A stretch of 64,000 nt of DNA from Gordionus sp. m RMFG-2023 (taxonomy: Eukaryota > Nematomorpha > Gordioida > Chordodea > Parachordodidae): assembly GCF_954871325.1 (NCBI RefSeq), contig NC_088776.1, positions 26,026,508 to 26,090,507 on the forward strand. Direction: 5' to 3'. Shown here piece by piece: positions 49,142 through 60,480 of the stretch; positions within the stretch are counted from its first letter, which is position 1, and each line of letters opens with the position of its first letter. A program made the position numbers and the translations under genes. Under the pieces are notes generated by a model that was not told the DNA's origin, did no database searches, and saw nothing but the letters and a program-made list of their open reading frames with translations.

Positions 49142-52032
49142 TAAAAGAAAGTATTTTGGATTTAAGAAACTATTTAAATTACTTCTTTTTTAAATCAAAT
49201 ATTTATTATTATTCTTCTTTTTATATCTAAAAACATAGTATATATATATATAAAAAAAGTTAATTTAAACATATTAAACAATCAACGTTAATATATTTTA
49301 AAAATAAACAATATTCAAATAAAACTAAAATTAACTATTCAAATTTAAATTTATTTAAATATATAATCAATTAACATTCCCCCTCTTCTACAAAGAACGA
49401 AGCTTCTTCTCAGCAGTCATCGAGAGCTTGTTGTCCCAGAAGTTTTTTCCCGTTTCGATTGTACTCGGTTTCATCTTGGTTAGCGCATAAGTCTCAAATG
49501 TTCTCGTAGGCTTGATTCTATCACGTAGGTTTGATAAAATCGTTTATTAGAGTTGCGTGAGTTTGTACGTTTTTTGTAGGCTTGATATCCTTATCGTATG
49601 TTGTTCACATTTCTCAAAATTGTTATTATCATTAATCCAGTTGAATATTGGAATTTGGAATAAATCGGAATATGTAATTTGGAATAGTTGATCAAATCAA
49701 ATATATGAATAATATGCATGAATAAAATTTTGAATTTCGGAACAATAAAATATGTAATAAGGAATGATAATTTATGGAATAAGGAATAAAATAAGGAATG
49801 ATAAATCATAATGATTATTACATTGTGTTAAGTTAATCATAGCGTTTTATACTTTTAGCGTTTTATGCGTTTTATATTTTTAGCGTTTTACATTTTTTAG
49901 CGTTTCAATATTTAATTAGTAGCGTTTTAATATTTAATTTATTTTTATTTCCGAGGTTAAAATATGCAAATATTATGCACATTTCCCTCTCTTAAAAAAA
50001 ATTTAAAATTTCACACAATATTTTTCTAAAATAATGATGTTTAATTTTTACATAACTTTGTCTTCAAAAGCTTTATTTCAAAAACATTTTTATCATATTA
50101 AGTATTACTTATAAGAATCAATCTCTTTTAATTCATATGTTTTAATTACATTTTAATATATTTAAAATTAAAGTTTTATCTTCTTGTTTAGGATTTATAA
50201 TGGTTTATATTTAATTATATCTAAGAATTCATTTTTAGGATTAGTTGTTAATTTACAACAATTGGTCATCATTCAAGAAAACAAAAAATAATATTTCACT
50301 AAGAATTTAAGTAAATAATTTTTTAAAGGCTTTTTGTGTGGTCTATATCCATTATGATTTTACATTTTAGTATCAATATTTCACTAAGAAATTATAAATA
50401 ATTTTTAAAGGCTTTTTGTGTGTTCAAATATCCATTATGATTTTACATTTTAATGATTTTAAAAATTTATAACATGCCTTTATCCTGGCATAAAATCTTA
50501 ATATAATAACTTTTCTTCTTACGTGGATTAGAATAATAAGTAATCATCATTGGTCTCACAAAATAGAATTTATAACCTATCGTTCAACTTCCATATCAGT
50601 TCTTTCTAGGTTGTCACATTAGGTTAGGTGCTGGTTATCATATTCCAGTCCAACATCCAGAGCCGGGACACCATGAAGAAAGAAGCTTTTTGCATGAAAG
50701 AACGTGCTAACATCTCCATAGATTAGGCATTGGTCATATCAATGGATTAGGCAGTCACAATAAATAAGGTAGTCATAATAGATAGTCATCTCCATAGGTT
50801 ACGCAGTCTCCATAGGTTAGATAGTCATCTCAGTAGATTAGGTAGTCACAATAGATAAGGTAGTCATAATAGGTAGTCATCTCCATAGGTTAAGCAGTCT
50901 CCATAGGTTAAATAGTCATCACAATAGATTAGGTAGTCACAATAGATAAGGTAGTCATAATAGGTAGTCATCTCCATAGGTTAAGCAGTCTCCATAGGTT
51001 AGATAGTCATCTCAGTAGATTAGGTAGTCACAATAGATAAGGTAGTCATAATAGGTAGTCATCTCCATAGGTTAAGCAGTCTCCATAGGTTGGATAGTCA
51101 TCACAATAGATTAGGTAGTCACAATAGATAAGGTAGTCATAATAGGTAGTCATCTCCATAGGTTAAGCAGTCTCCATAGGTTAGATAGTCATCACAATAG
51201 ATTAGGTAGTCACAATAGATTAGGTAGTCATAATAGGTAGTCATCTCCATAGGTTAAGCAGTCTCCATAGGTTAGATAGTCATCACAATAGATAGTAAAT
51301 AGGTAGTCATATAAATAGAGTCATCTCAATGGATTAAACAATAGTCATAATAGGTAATCAAATCAATAAATAAGGTAGTCATCAATTTCAAATTTAATTT
51401 AATTTATACTTTTTTATTTTAATTTTAGGCAAATTTTCTATATTTTATTCTTTTTTTTTTTTACAAAAACGTAACAGGGCGCCATAAAAGAAACAAGAAG
51501 TTAACAAGTTATATTTATTCTAAATAAAAATTTTTTACCTTTTATAATTTTGTAAATTTGGATAAAATTTTGACTATCGAAAAGAAAAGTCAAAAAAATT
51601 TATATGTCTTTTTACCATCTCCAATATCGAACGACGAATTTGATAAGTAATTCGTTTACTTTTTATTTTTACAAAAGAAATCAAGGTAAGGATATTTTTT
51701 TAATTTTTTTTAAACTTTTATTATTTACTTTATTTTATTTTATTTTTTTAAAAGAGAAAGAAAAACGAAAAAACGTACCACCGTAACCGGGGCACCATAA
51801 AAGAAAGTGTTTTAGATTTACGAAACTATTTAAATTACTTCTTTTTTAAATCAAAAATTTATTATTATTCTTCTTTTTATATCTAAAAACATAGTATATA
51901 TATATATAAAAAAAGTTAATTTAAACATATTAAACAATCAACGTTAATATATTTAAAAAATAAACAATATTCAAATAAAACTAAAATTAACTATTCAAAT
52001 TTAAATTTATTTAAATATATAATCAATCAACA
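49142..52032 (-). mobile_element. non-coding LTR element nested in the 5' LTR of copy B
   Basis: LTRs of 235 bp (49142-49376 and 51798-52032) differ at about 6 positions (2.6%). The target duplication is GTAAT (49137-49141 and 52033-52037). The primer site TGGTGCCCCGGTTACGG abuts the 5' LTR and a purine tract (GTAGAAGAGGGGGAATG) abuts the 3' LTR. The 2.4-kb interior has no gag or pol. It keeps a gypsy-type 3' non-coding region resembling copies A and B, a ~95-bp duplication at 50297-50458 and a 91-bp minisatellite. It is therefore a derivative that would depend on a related gypsy element. Confidence 0.92.
50790..51300. repeat. 91-bp minisatellite, about six units
   Basis: Units begin CTCCATAGGTTAAGCAGTCT at 50790, 50881, 50972, 51063, 51154 and 51245, an exact 91-bp period. 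Each is built from smaller AGTCAT..ATAGGTTA/ATTAGGTAGTCACAATAG pieces. Degenerate half-units extend to about 50700 and 51370. Lies in the 5' leader of the nested LTR element. Confidence 0.93.
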
Positions 52033-52962
52033 GTAATAATAGGTAATGTTACAAAAATTAGATTATAAATATTACAAATTTTGAATATGTAACAAAAGAT
52101 TTTTAGTATTTCAGTTTTCAATTTATCTAACATAATAAATTCTGATATGAGTTAACATCGTGAGTGTCATAGCTATGACTATGACTGCAAATTAACCAGC
52201 ATCTATTATTTGTGTAATATATAAGTAGGTTATTACTACATTGCTGAGAGTATATGATTGCATATTTTAGATAAGAATAATGGTCAACTGTGTAATCATT
52301 TATATATCATTAAAAATGGAAGATAATCTTATGGAAATTTAATATCTCATAATAATTTTCTCAAATACTTATCTAGCTTCCATCATGTCATCTAAGTGGT
52401 AGCTCTAACCATCATATAGTTTTATGACTTGAATTGGTCGTTTATATTCTCTTCTTCAAGAATTGTTGATTTGGTAACCTATAAATTTTTCCTTATTAAT
52501 CCATTCTATAAAACATTGTCTAAAATAGGAGTTATATTAGTTTCATGACCTTTTGTCAATGTAAGTTGCTAATAATTATATTATATTATGTGGTTTTTAA
52601 AACCATTTTCAATTGAGGCATATGTTTTTTTATCACTTATAATTCTTTAGAGGCAAATTTTTTTCTATCAGAAATCGAAAATATTTAATACTGTAATAAA
52701 TAGATTTTGTATTAAAAAATATTATTTTTATAAAAGTCTTATATTGTTTAATTATTTATATGCGAGTTTATTTTGTATGCATAATATAATAAATGACAAT
52801 ATATGAAATTCAGAATAATTGTTCAGTTAGCAAATTTAAAAAAGTATAATATATTAATATAAAATCCGACCTAAGGTCAGGCTAAAGCGGGCCAAACGCC
52901 CCCATAATTTTTTTTAACTGAGCCCCCTGAGATTGTAAATGTAAAGGCTAGCGACGCCCCTG

Positions 52963-53596
52963 ATGCCTTTTCAAAATCTAACTTGCATAAGAAAATTATC
53001 TATATAAAAAAATCTACTGTCTGTGAATAACAAAACTTCATTTATAAATATAAAACTTTGAAGGTGCAAATTTTTTTAAAAAAAATCTACTGACTGTGAA
53101 TAACAAAACTTAATTTATTATATTTTGAAGATGCAAATTTTATTTGAAAAAATCTATTAATATTAAATTCAAAGAGATTTGCGTTTGAGTCAACTGTGAC
53201 ATATAATTATAAAATTTATTCTAATTTTCTTAAGTTCAAATATATTGCGTTCAGCTATTCTAATAGTCTCAATCAAACGCTTTTTTTTGAAATATTTCAC
53301 ATTAGTTTTGTGATGAAAATTGTAAAAAATTTTAAATGGTTAGTATATGATGCCAATAAAATTTGAAATAATTCAAGAATAAATTAGTAGCGTATTTATT
53401 TCTACTTTGATAAATAAATAAATTGGAATATATATGCGATAAGGTGTAGGAATTAGCATACATTTCTGATAAATATTATTTTAGTCAGCCTCTTTATTTT
53501 GCTTGGGGTAAATTGCCTTCCCCCATCCCCAACCCTGCCTCTAATACTGCATAATTGCTTAATGAGAAAAAATATTAATAATACCATTCTTTTAAC
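52963..53596. other. AT-rich interval upstream of the TANGO6-like gene
   Basis: Contains a duplicated ACTGTCTGTGAATAACAAAACTT-like block (about 53020 and 53090; each copy shorter than 60 bp). No gene seen. Confidence 0.45.
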
Positions 53597-53610
53597 AGGT
53601 CACGTGACCT
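53597..53610. promoter_or_regulatory. palindromic E-box AGGTCACGTGACCT
   Basis: A perfect 14-bp palindrome with the CACGTG core recognised by USF/MAX/MiT-type bHLH factors (TCACGTGA is also the CLEAR core). It lies 63 bp before the start codon of the TANGO6-like gene, where a promoter element is expected. Binding is inferred from sequence only. Confidence 0.55.
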
Positions 53611-53672
53611 TTAACTGATTGTTAATATTAGATTTTGAGAATAGTTTCGTGTAACATTTATCTCCCATTTTA

Positions 53673-56456
53673 ATGGAAAATCTTAATTATATACATTGTT
53701 TAGAGTTATTATGTGATTTCCCAAACAATGAAATTAATCTTGATCAAATAGAAATCAATTTAAATAATATTTTAGAATTTCTTTCTAAAAATGACGAAGA
53801 GCTAAATATAAAAAGTATTATGAATTATTTTGATTTAACTACAACTCTTGAAAATTTAAATGATGATACATTTTTTTATTATACTATATCAATTTTGTAT
53901 GTTTTATATCAGATAGATAATTATAATATATCAATATCTGAAAATGATTTATACTTTTTCAAAGTTTTATTAAATTGCTTATCCTTCATGCTTAAAGTTT
54001 CATTTTCTATATATATGCCTAACAATGTTCAATTACCAGAATTTATGATATCGAAAATGTATTTATTTAAAAATCAAATTATAGTTTATGATTCTTTAGA
54101 AGTTAAAAAAATTAAATTGCAATTTTTTATAACCAAACTACTGGGTTTAAAAAATTTATATATTAAATCATTAATTATTCCTTCCATATCTTTAGGTCTT
54201 TTGAATTCTGCTATATATATTTATGATGATATTCCTAGAAGTATAGTAAACAGTTATATTGAAGTTGTTTCTAGTCAAACTTATCTAGAAAACTTAATTA
54301 TTTTAAGGCAAACTTTTACACCTCATTCAAATATCATAAAGAACAAATGTAGCAATTTAATTACTATATTTATTATGACAAACAAGGAAGGAATATTTAT
54401 ATTAAAATCACTTATATTTAAAAATTTTAAAAGTATTTTATTAGAAGAAAAATACAAACATCTTTATTCAATATTAAATATTATAAACAACCCATATTTA
54501 GATAACAGCATCTTATCTTGTGACTATTTTGATCGAATATTATATCAAATATTGACTTTTTTAAAAATTGGTGATAATGATGATGATAGTATGTTATTTA
54601 TCTGCATATTGCTAGATTCAATTCATAGAAAGAACAAAAATGTTTTTCAATTATGGTTTCAAAATAATTTCTGTCAAAATATACATAACTATTATACTGG
54701 AATAAATAAAGAATCTACATTTATAAATGATATTAATTTATTAAGTGATGTTTATATAAATGATAAGGGGGAATTAACTGCTCCTAGAATCAAGATGGAT
54801 ATATTAATTCCAATAATAATTCACATATTTAATTTGATAATTTTTTTTCCAGAATATAATAACAATAATAAAGTCATAACACTATTTAATTTAGTATTTA
54901 ATAATTGCAAAAAATCAAGTACTGATATTGTAAATATTTTAATAAACAACAATCATTTATACACCATAAATGATCTAAAGGTCATTGACCAAGAAATATC
55001 ACTACATCATATTATTAATCCTCAACAAATTGAAAAGATAAAGAACATAGCCAAAAATATTAAGGATTTCTTATTAAATATGCAAATAAATACAAACCTT
55101 CATATTATATTATTTAACAATATTAGTGAAAATTTGATTTATCCAAACAATACTGAGCTAGGGCCAAAAATTTTGTGCTTGCTTCTAAATTTGGAATTAA
55201 TTCAGTCTAATATAGATGATGAGTCTAATCTTAAGCATATTGATGCACATGATATGGCTTCTAGTCTCTTGAAGCTTTTCAAGATCCTTAATAAAATAAT
55301 TAATGATTATTCAACTTTAAATTCTTCCAAACTATGGCTCAAAATAGTTGATCAAACATCAGCAACCTTAATACAGTCTTGTATCATTCTGTTGTCAAAG
55401 TTTACAAGCAATGCACCTATCATTAATAATGAACTTCTTGAAGTCCTTGATGAAATTACCAATAAGTCCATATTTTCTTACAATTTAAAGCAGCAATTAC
55501 TATGCCTAAGAAATTGCATAAGCTCTCAAAATTTATTAGAAGATCCATTTAAATCCTTACACCCACCTTCAAATATTCTACCCAATACACTGTGGATTGA
55601 TCTCTCAAGTGACATACCTCTGATTAAGGGTGGAGCTTTGATTAGTTTACGTAAATTATTAGCCACTGATACTAGCTTATCAAATTCATTATCAAACACA
55701 CAATGTTTAGAAGACTTACTAGAAATATCATTTATGTCATTAAACCACTATGATACATTTGTTTATACAGCAGCAATCAACGTTATAATTCAATTATTTT
55801 TATCTTACCCAAATTATGCTGTAAAAAAATTAATGAAATGTTATATTCTTCCTGACCATGCTGATACCAAAAACCAAGAATCGTTGGAAATAATTTTGAA
55901 AACTGGGGAAATTATATCCAGAATAATTGTAGATCAAAAGGTAACTATGCTTGATACAACAATAAGGGCAGAAATTTACAGCCTATTATATAATTTAGCC
56001 CTGAGTTCATATTCTTTTTATAAAAACGATCATAATAGTGCATTGGTGAGAGATATACTAGCGAGTGCCTTATCTAACTTAGCTATTTTCATTGATAGTT
56101 GTCTTAATAATTACAGTGTTTGTTTTGAGCCAGGAATTTTAAATTTTAGAAGAATTTTAGAAATTCTAAGTTATCTTCTATCATTAAAGATAGTTTTTGA
56201 AGATATTCGTGATTTTAAAGATAATTTATTTGTCCTTCAAAATGCTTGTGTTGTTATTTGTGGAAATATTTTTAGACTAAGATCAAAACGCATTAAAGTA
56301 TTTCATGAGGACAATATTTTTTCTGATATTTGTGATGATGAATTGATAAAGACTTTGAATGAAATTTTGGTTCATAAAATATCCGATATCATAGTAGAGG
56401 AAAATATTAAACTTCACATTATAAAAGTTCTTAAAGACTTTGACCTGGTGATTTAA
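53673..56456 (+). CDS. TANGO6: TANGO6/RTP1-family HEAT-repeat protein, 927 aa
   Basis: Relatives (yeast Rtp1, animal TANGO6/TMCO7) are large alpha-helical HEAT-repeat proteins. Rtp1 helps assemble and import RNA polymerase II; TANGO6 was named from a secretion/Golgi screen. The family match is in the C-terminal third: aa 620-745 (DPFKSLHPPSN..WIDLSSDIPLIKGGALISLR, with IPLIKGGALISLRKLL as the anchor, then FVYTAAINVIIQLFLSYPNY) resembles the RTP1_C1 domain. Residues about 770-870 (LYNLALSSYSF, ILASALSNLAIFID) resemble the C2 region. The N-terminal 600 residues are Leu/Ile/Asn-rich helices without recognisable motifs. An in-frame TAA 21 bp upstream and no earlier ATG support the start. It has no introns, unlike the nearby PDE6D-like gene. 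Human TANGO6 is about 1090 aa, so this is somewhat short. A 19-bp direct repeat spans the stop codon. Confidence 0.8.
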   Translation: MENLNYIHCLELLCDFPNNEINLDQIEINLNNILEFLSKNDEELNIKSIMNYFDLTTTLENLNDDTFFYYTISILYVLYQIDNYNISISENDLYFFKVLLNCLSFMLKVSFSIYMPNNVQLPEFMISKMYLFKNQIIVYDSLEVKKIKLQFFITKLLGLKNLYIKSLIIPSISLGLLNSAIYIYDDIPRSIVNSYIEVVSSQTYLENLIILRQTFTPHSNIIKNKCSNLITIFIMTNKEGIFILKSLIFKNFKSILLEEKYKHLYSILNIINNPYLDNSILSCDYFDRILYQILTFLKIGDNDDDSMLFICILLDSIHRKNKNVFQLWFQNNFCQNIHNYYTGINKESTFINDINLLSDVYINDKGELTAPRIKMDILIPIIIHIFNLIIFFPEYNNNNKVITLFNLVFNNCKKSSTDIVNILINNNHLYTINDLKVIDQEISLHHIINPQQIEKIKNIAKNIKDFLLNMQINTNLHIILFNNISENLIYPNNTELGPKILCLLLNLELIQSNIDDESNLKHIDAHDMASSLLKLFKILNKIINDYSTLNSSKLWLKIVDQTSATLIQSCIILLSKFTSNAPIINNELLEVLDEITNKSIFSYNLKQQLLCLRNCISSQNLLEDPFKSLHPPSNILPNTLWIDLSSDIPLIKGGALISLRKLLATDTSLSNSLSNTQCLEDLLEISFMSLNHYDTFVYTAAINVIIQLFLSYPNYAVKKLMKCYILPDHADTKNQESLEIILKTGEIISRIIVDQKVTMLDTTIRAEIYSLLYNLALSSYSFYKNDHNSALVRDILASALSNLAIFIDSCLNNYSVCFEPGILNFRRILEILSYLLSLKIVFEDIRDFKDNLFVLQNACVVICGNIFRLRSKRIKVFHEDNIFSDICDDELIKTLNEILVHKISDIIVEENIKLHIIKVLKDFDLVI

Positions 56457-56496
56457 AATGGTTTGAGACCTATTGATTTAAAATGGTTTGAGATAT
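56450..56496 (+). repeat. direct repeat spanning the TANGO6 stop codon
   Basis: GATTTAAAATGGTTTGAGA occurs twice, 25 bp apart. The first copy contains the TAA stop and the second is in the 3' flank. Confidence 0.8.
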
Positions 56497-57317
56497 AATT
56501 ATACTCATTAAAATAACCTATTTGCCATGGTAAATTTATAAAATAATTAATCTAAATATTCATAAGTTATTTAGAAATTATGATACAACATTGAAACAAA
56601 CAAAATTTATTTATAGAAATATGTAAAAAATCAAATTATATAAGTATACTTATTTATGATTACAATATTAATAATATTATTGTAACCATAATATATTTGG
56701 ATCCTATGCAATTTCATAATTGAAAATAATAAAAATAAAATTTATACATAAATATTGGTTTAAAAAAATCTAATTTTTTTTATATTATATATTTGGTTAT
56801 AAATTAATAAAATTGGGTGGTATTTTTATTATCAGCAAATTAATATTTTGAGTTATGGGCAACTTTGATTTATTATCAAAAATTAATATTTTTGGCAGTA
56901 AAAAAATAAAAAAAGTTTAGTTATTATAAATTGTCCAGCCAGTTTTTATTAAAAGGTTATGTATAAAATGAATATCTCAACTATTCATAAACTAAAAGAG
57001 GTTCTCTTATTTAATTTCTTATACAAATCTTTTAGCTTTTAAATAATATATTAAATTCAAAAAATATGATTGAAATGAAATACAACTCAGGGTCTACCTT
57101 TAGAATTTTTTGAAGAAAAAATCAGTGACAGCATACATAAAAGTAAGGGAAGCATTCATTTCTTTGTAATTTTTATTAACAAATTCTCAAATAGAAATGA
57201 TTCTAATTTTGCTAGGTTGATATATTGAATTGGGGCTGATATTGGTTTTTTTTAAGTAAAATTGAATCAGCACGATATATTTATAAACTGTTCCGATTTT
57301 TAAAATAATTGCCCATC
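56497..57317. other. AT-rich 3' flank, unassigned
   Basis: Several AATAAA-like hexamers, but none can be singled out as the poly(A) signal. No gene seen. Confidence 0.4.
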
Positions 57318-57376
57318 TAGTTTTGTTAAATTACCCGATTTTTAAAAACGGCCATATCCAGATTTTAGCCAAAATA
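57318..57376. repeat. remnant of a TAGTGTTGTTAAA-type hAT MITE
   Basis: TAGTTTTGTTAAATTACCCG followed by ATTTTTAAAAACGGCCAT and TTTTAGCCAAAA matches the left half of the MITE at 63186-63408. It abuts the LTR of gypsy E. Confidence 0.5.
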
Positions 57377-59964
57377 ATATCATGATTTGTAATTCTTTAG
57401 TTTTTTTAATTTTCCTTTTGAAATATTTAACGCAAGTTCGAGACATTATAATAAGATTTATTGGTTTAGTAAAAAAATATAATCTTCGATTTTACAAGAA
57501 AAAAAATATAATTTAATGATTAATAATCTACAAAATTTAAAAAAGCAATTTCAAGAAAAAATAATTTAATATGATTTTACCTTTTTTTAGGCTTTTTATA
57601 TATCTCACATTTTGAAAAATATATATAAATGTATTAATAATCTTCTCCAAATAAAATATATATATTTCATAAGAATGATGACTTGATAAATTAACAAAAA
57701 AATGACAAAGAATAAGCAAAATTAACTTCTCATTAAAAAAAATGAACGCGCAAAATTAATTTCTTTCCAAAAATAGATATAATACACCTCCCCCCCCCCT
57801 CCCACTAATCAAAACTAAAAGTCACACTTCCACCTCGCATCCGATCTTGCCTTTCATCATATTTCCAAGGATTCGAACAGTAACATTTTTATCGTTGGTT
57901 CTTTAGGTTCTTGAGTCTTCCCTCTTTGTTCGCCGGTATTGTTGATTCCCTGTAGAAAACATGGCTTGGCTTCATTTATCATTTGCACATTCCATTAACC
58001 ATTTTGTCCCATTAACCCTTATATTGTTGATTCCCCTTTTTATTATTATTATCAATTGCCCAGGTATTGAGTTAGCCGATCTTTGGTTTAGTTGTCCCCT
58101 TAGATTTTCCTCGGATATATTGAGCACTATATTAAGATAAATATTTTTCCATCACCTTTACCTCCACGTATTGGTTATTAGATTCACTGCTATTATAAAA
58201 CACTAATACAGATCTCCTTTCTTTCTTTTATTCACTTTGGTCCTTTTCAAGTAGCTTAGGCAATCTACACATGTATATATTTGTCATCATCATTTTTTTA
58301 TATGTAACAGTGCTACCCGATCTCAATCTTCAGATTCTACTCCTTTCTTCATTTGATCCCGATGCCTAATTCTTTGCCATCGTTGAACTTTACTCAATTC
58401 AATTTGTGTTCAATGTTTCACCCCGGATTCCCATTTTCTTGTATCCCCATATATTCTGGCCCATACGGTCTGTCCCAATACAAATTCAGAAGTCTCACTT
58501 ATCTCTTCCACCTAATGACTCGGTTTCTGCTTTAATAAATCCAATAATAACCGGGTTCGCCTCCCTAAAAACTTTTCTACCGGAAATTGCTCTTCACCCT
58601 TTCAATTGTTGTAATACGCCACTGCTATTCAAATTTTCCCTCCTGCTTTGATTTTTGTAACCAGTTTTTGACAACCACCACCATCATTTCCGCCTCACCA
58701 TTCTACTCGATACGGCGGCGCCAAAATGTGTCTAGCTCGGGTTTCAGCACAAAATATCGTAAACTGTTCACTTATTAAGGCCGGACCTCCATCCGACACA
58801 ATTATCTTAGATTTTTTAACGTCTTAACCACCACCTGAATTGTCAATCCCCTCTTTCTTCGTACTCTACCCATTTGGAATAGCAACGAGTATATATTTTG
58901 AGTCAAAGAAATCAATATGTATGCTACCATGGCTGTTGTAACCTTCGACCATACACTTTTCTTGTCTTTATGCGGCATACTCACCTATGAATTGCACATC
59001 AAACAACTCCGGCTTATATCATCAATCTTTTTATTCATCCAAGGCCAACACACATTCACGACCCACTGCTGCATCTTTCAACTCCTTGATGTCCCGCATA
59101 AATCATCTGCCTCCCCTAATTTGAGCGGCACTACTCGATTTCTTCGTACCACGCACTTCTCCACTACCTTTAACTTTTTCTCTACATGTTTAATTTTTTT
59201 TTCTCCATTTCGCCATTGCATTCGACCCAATATGTACGCCTTAATCCGCTCAATTCCGATCTTTTAACAGCCTTTTTGAGTCTTCCCACGTTACATCCAT
59301 CTCTGGATATTCCTACCACTATACGAATCAACGCCTGCTCAGTTTTCTCATCGAATTCCTTTTGTCTCTCCTCTTCCAAATTTTCTAAAGTTCCACACCC
59401 GGAAAAAATATAGGGTAAATAGTTTCTCTTCCTTGCCGATATTACAGCTGTATGCCAAACCTGCCCACCATTAATAATCAATTCTGTAATCTTTCTACGC
59501 CCGATCAGATATTCTAAGCACTTTGTCAGTCCAAAAATGACGGCCAACGCTTCTTGCTCGACCACTGAATATCTCGTTTCTGCCACTTTAAATATTTGAA
59601 AAAACTCCTTCTAAGCCTTGAAAAACGGCTGCCATATTTCGTTGAAAAATTGGGGCAGATACGCTATGTGCAAACGGTAACCTAATAACTTTCGCACTTC
59701 GGGCTTCACCCGAAACTGTAAATAAGCATTCGAAAATCCACCTTTAAAAAATATATTCCGCCCTTCAAACTGGCTAATATCTCTTCAATTTGTGGTAAGG
59801 GATATTTCACTTGCACAACCCACGGGTATAGCGTGACCCGGAAATCTGCCAAACCGAGTTTTCCTTTTGGCCTTCTTCACCGGCACCAGCGGTGTTGCCC
59901 ACTCGCCATATTCCACAGGACACACAATTTCCTTCTTTACCCATTGATCTAAATCTATTTCCAC

Positions 59965-60480
59965 CAGGGACGAGAACCCTCCTTCTAAAAAAAGTTCGGG
60001 TTTGGGTTCAGTAAAAAATCTCTGAACCCGGTTCGGGTTCAGATGGGTTTAAGTCGGAGACCAGAAAAATAATGACTTATTAAAATTAGTTAAAATAATA
60101 GAAACATAAATTTTATATATTTTTTTAAAATTTATTTTAATTAATTTAAGAATTTTTACGAAAAATGGCCGACTCTTAAATATAACAAAAGAATAATATT
60201 TTTTTAAAATTAATATTTTTTTTGAATAAAAAAAACAATTGTTTTAAATAAGAACTCTTTTTAAATAGGAAATCTTTTATAAATATAAATAGTAAATTAC
60301 ATGTTTTTTATATTATATTATTTTTAGCATATAATAATAAATATCATGAAAGTTTAAAATAAAAAAAAAATTTTTAAATTAAAAAAAAATGCTTGAACCT
60401 TGAACCCTAAATTTTTATAAAAAGTTTGGGTTCAGCTAAATATCGAGAATTTGGGTTCTGGGTTCGGGTTCTCGTCCCTG
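59965..60480. mobile_element. 516-bp hAT MITE in gypsy E
   Basis: The 15-bp perfect TIR CAGGGACGAGAACCC is flanked by the perfect 8-bp duplication ATTTCCAC (59957-59964 and 60481-60488). Subterminal GGGTTCGGGTTC/GGGTTCAG repeats occur on both sides. The interior is AT-rich and non-coding. Confidence 0.94.

Larger units (their letters stand above)
43883..52094 (-). mobile_element. Ty3/gypsy copy B with an LTR element nested in its 5' LTR (fossil)
   Basis: Minus-strand element with the 5-bp target duplication AAAGA at both sides (43878-43882 and 52095-52099). The 3' LTR is 43883-44141 (starts TGTTACATATTC after a purine tract). The 5' LTR is 48936-49141 plus 52038-52094, split by the element at 49142-52032. 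The primer site TGGTGTTCCG abuts the LTR at 48935. Parts: integrase (44.6-45.6 kb), RNase H (45.6-46.0 kb), reverse transcriptase (46.4-47.1 kb), protease with DTGS (47.3 kb), N/Y-rich gag (47.5-48.5 kb). Own length is about 5.3 kb. Broken, with a break pattern largely shared with copy A. Confidence 0.92.
42765..52962. mobile_element. hAT relic split by gypsy copy B
   Basis: The left end CAGTGGCGTTACTAGG and the right end CAGGGGCGTCGCTAGCC (inverted) are related hAT-type termini on either side of copy B. Removing copy B leaves about 2.0 kb. Left interior 43320-43560 matches the hAT-like element at 30150-30430; right interior 52620-52962 matches 40780-41155. Flanking 8-mers do not match, so treating both ends as one element is inference. 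No transposase recognised. Confidence 0.5.

Noticed and set aside
50700-51370. The 91-bp array as a CRISPR array or telomere-like repeat
   Set aside because: Units are contiguous with no unique spacers, and the TTAGG pieces are scattered inside a longer unit. It is an ordinary minisatellite in an LTR element.
57860-57885. TGTTCGAATCC-like string resembling a tRNA B box
   Set aside because: No matching A box, anticodon arm or acceptor stem; it sits in the gypsy E fossil.
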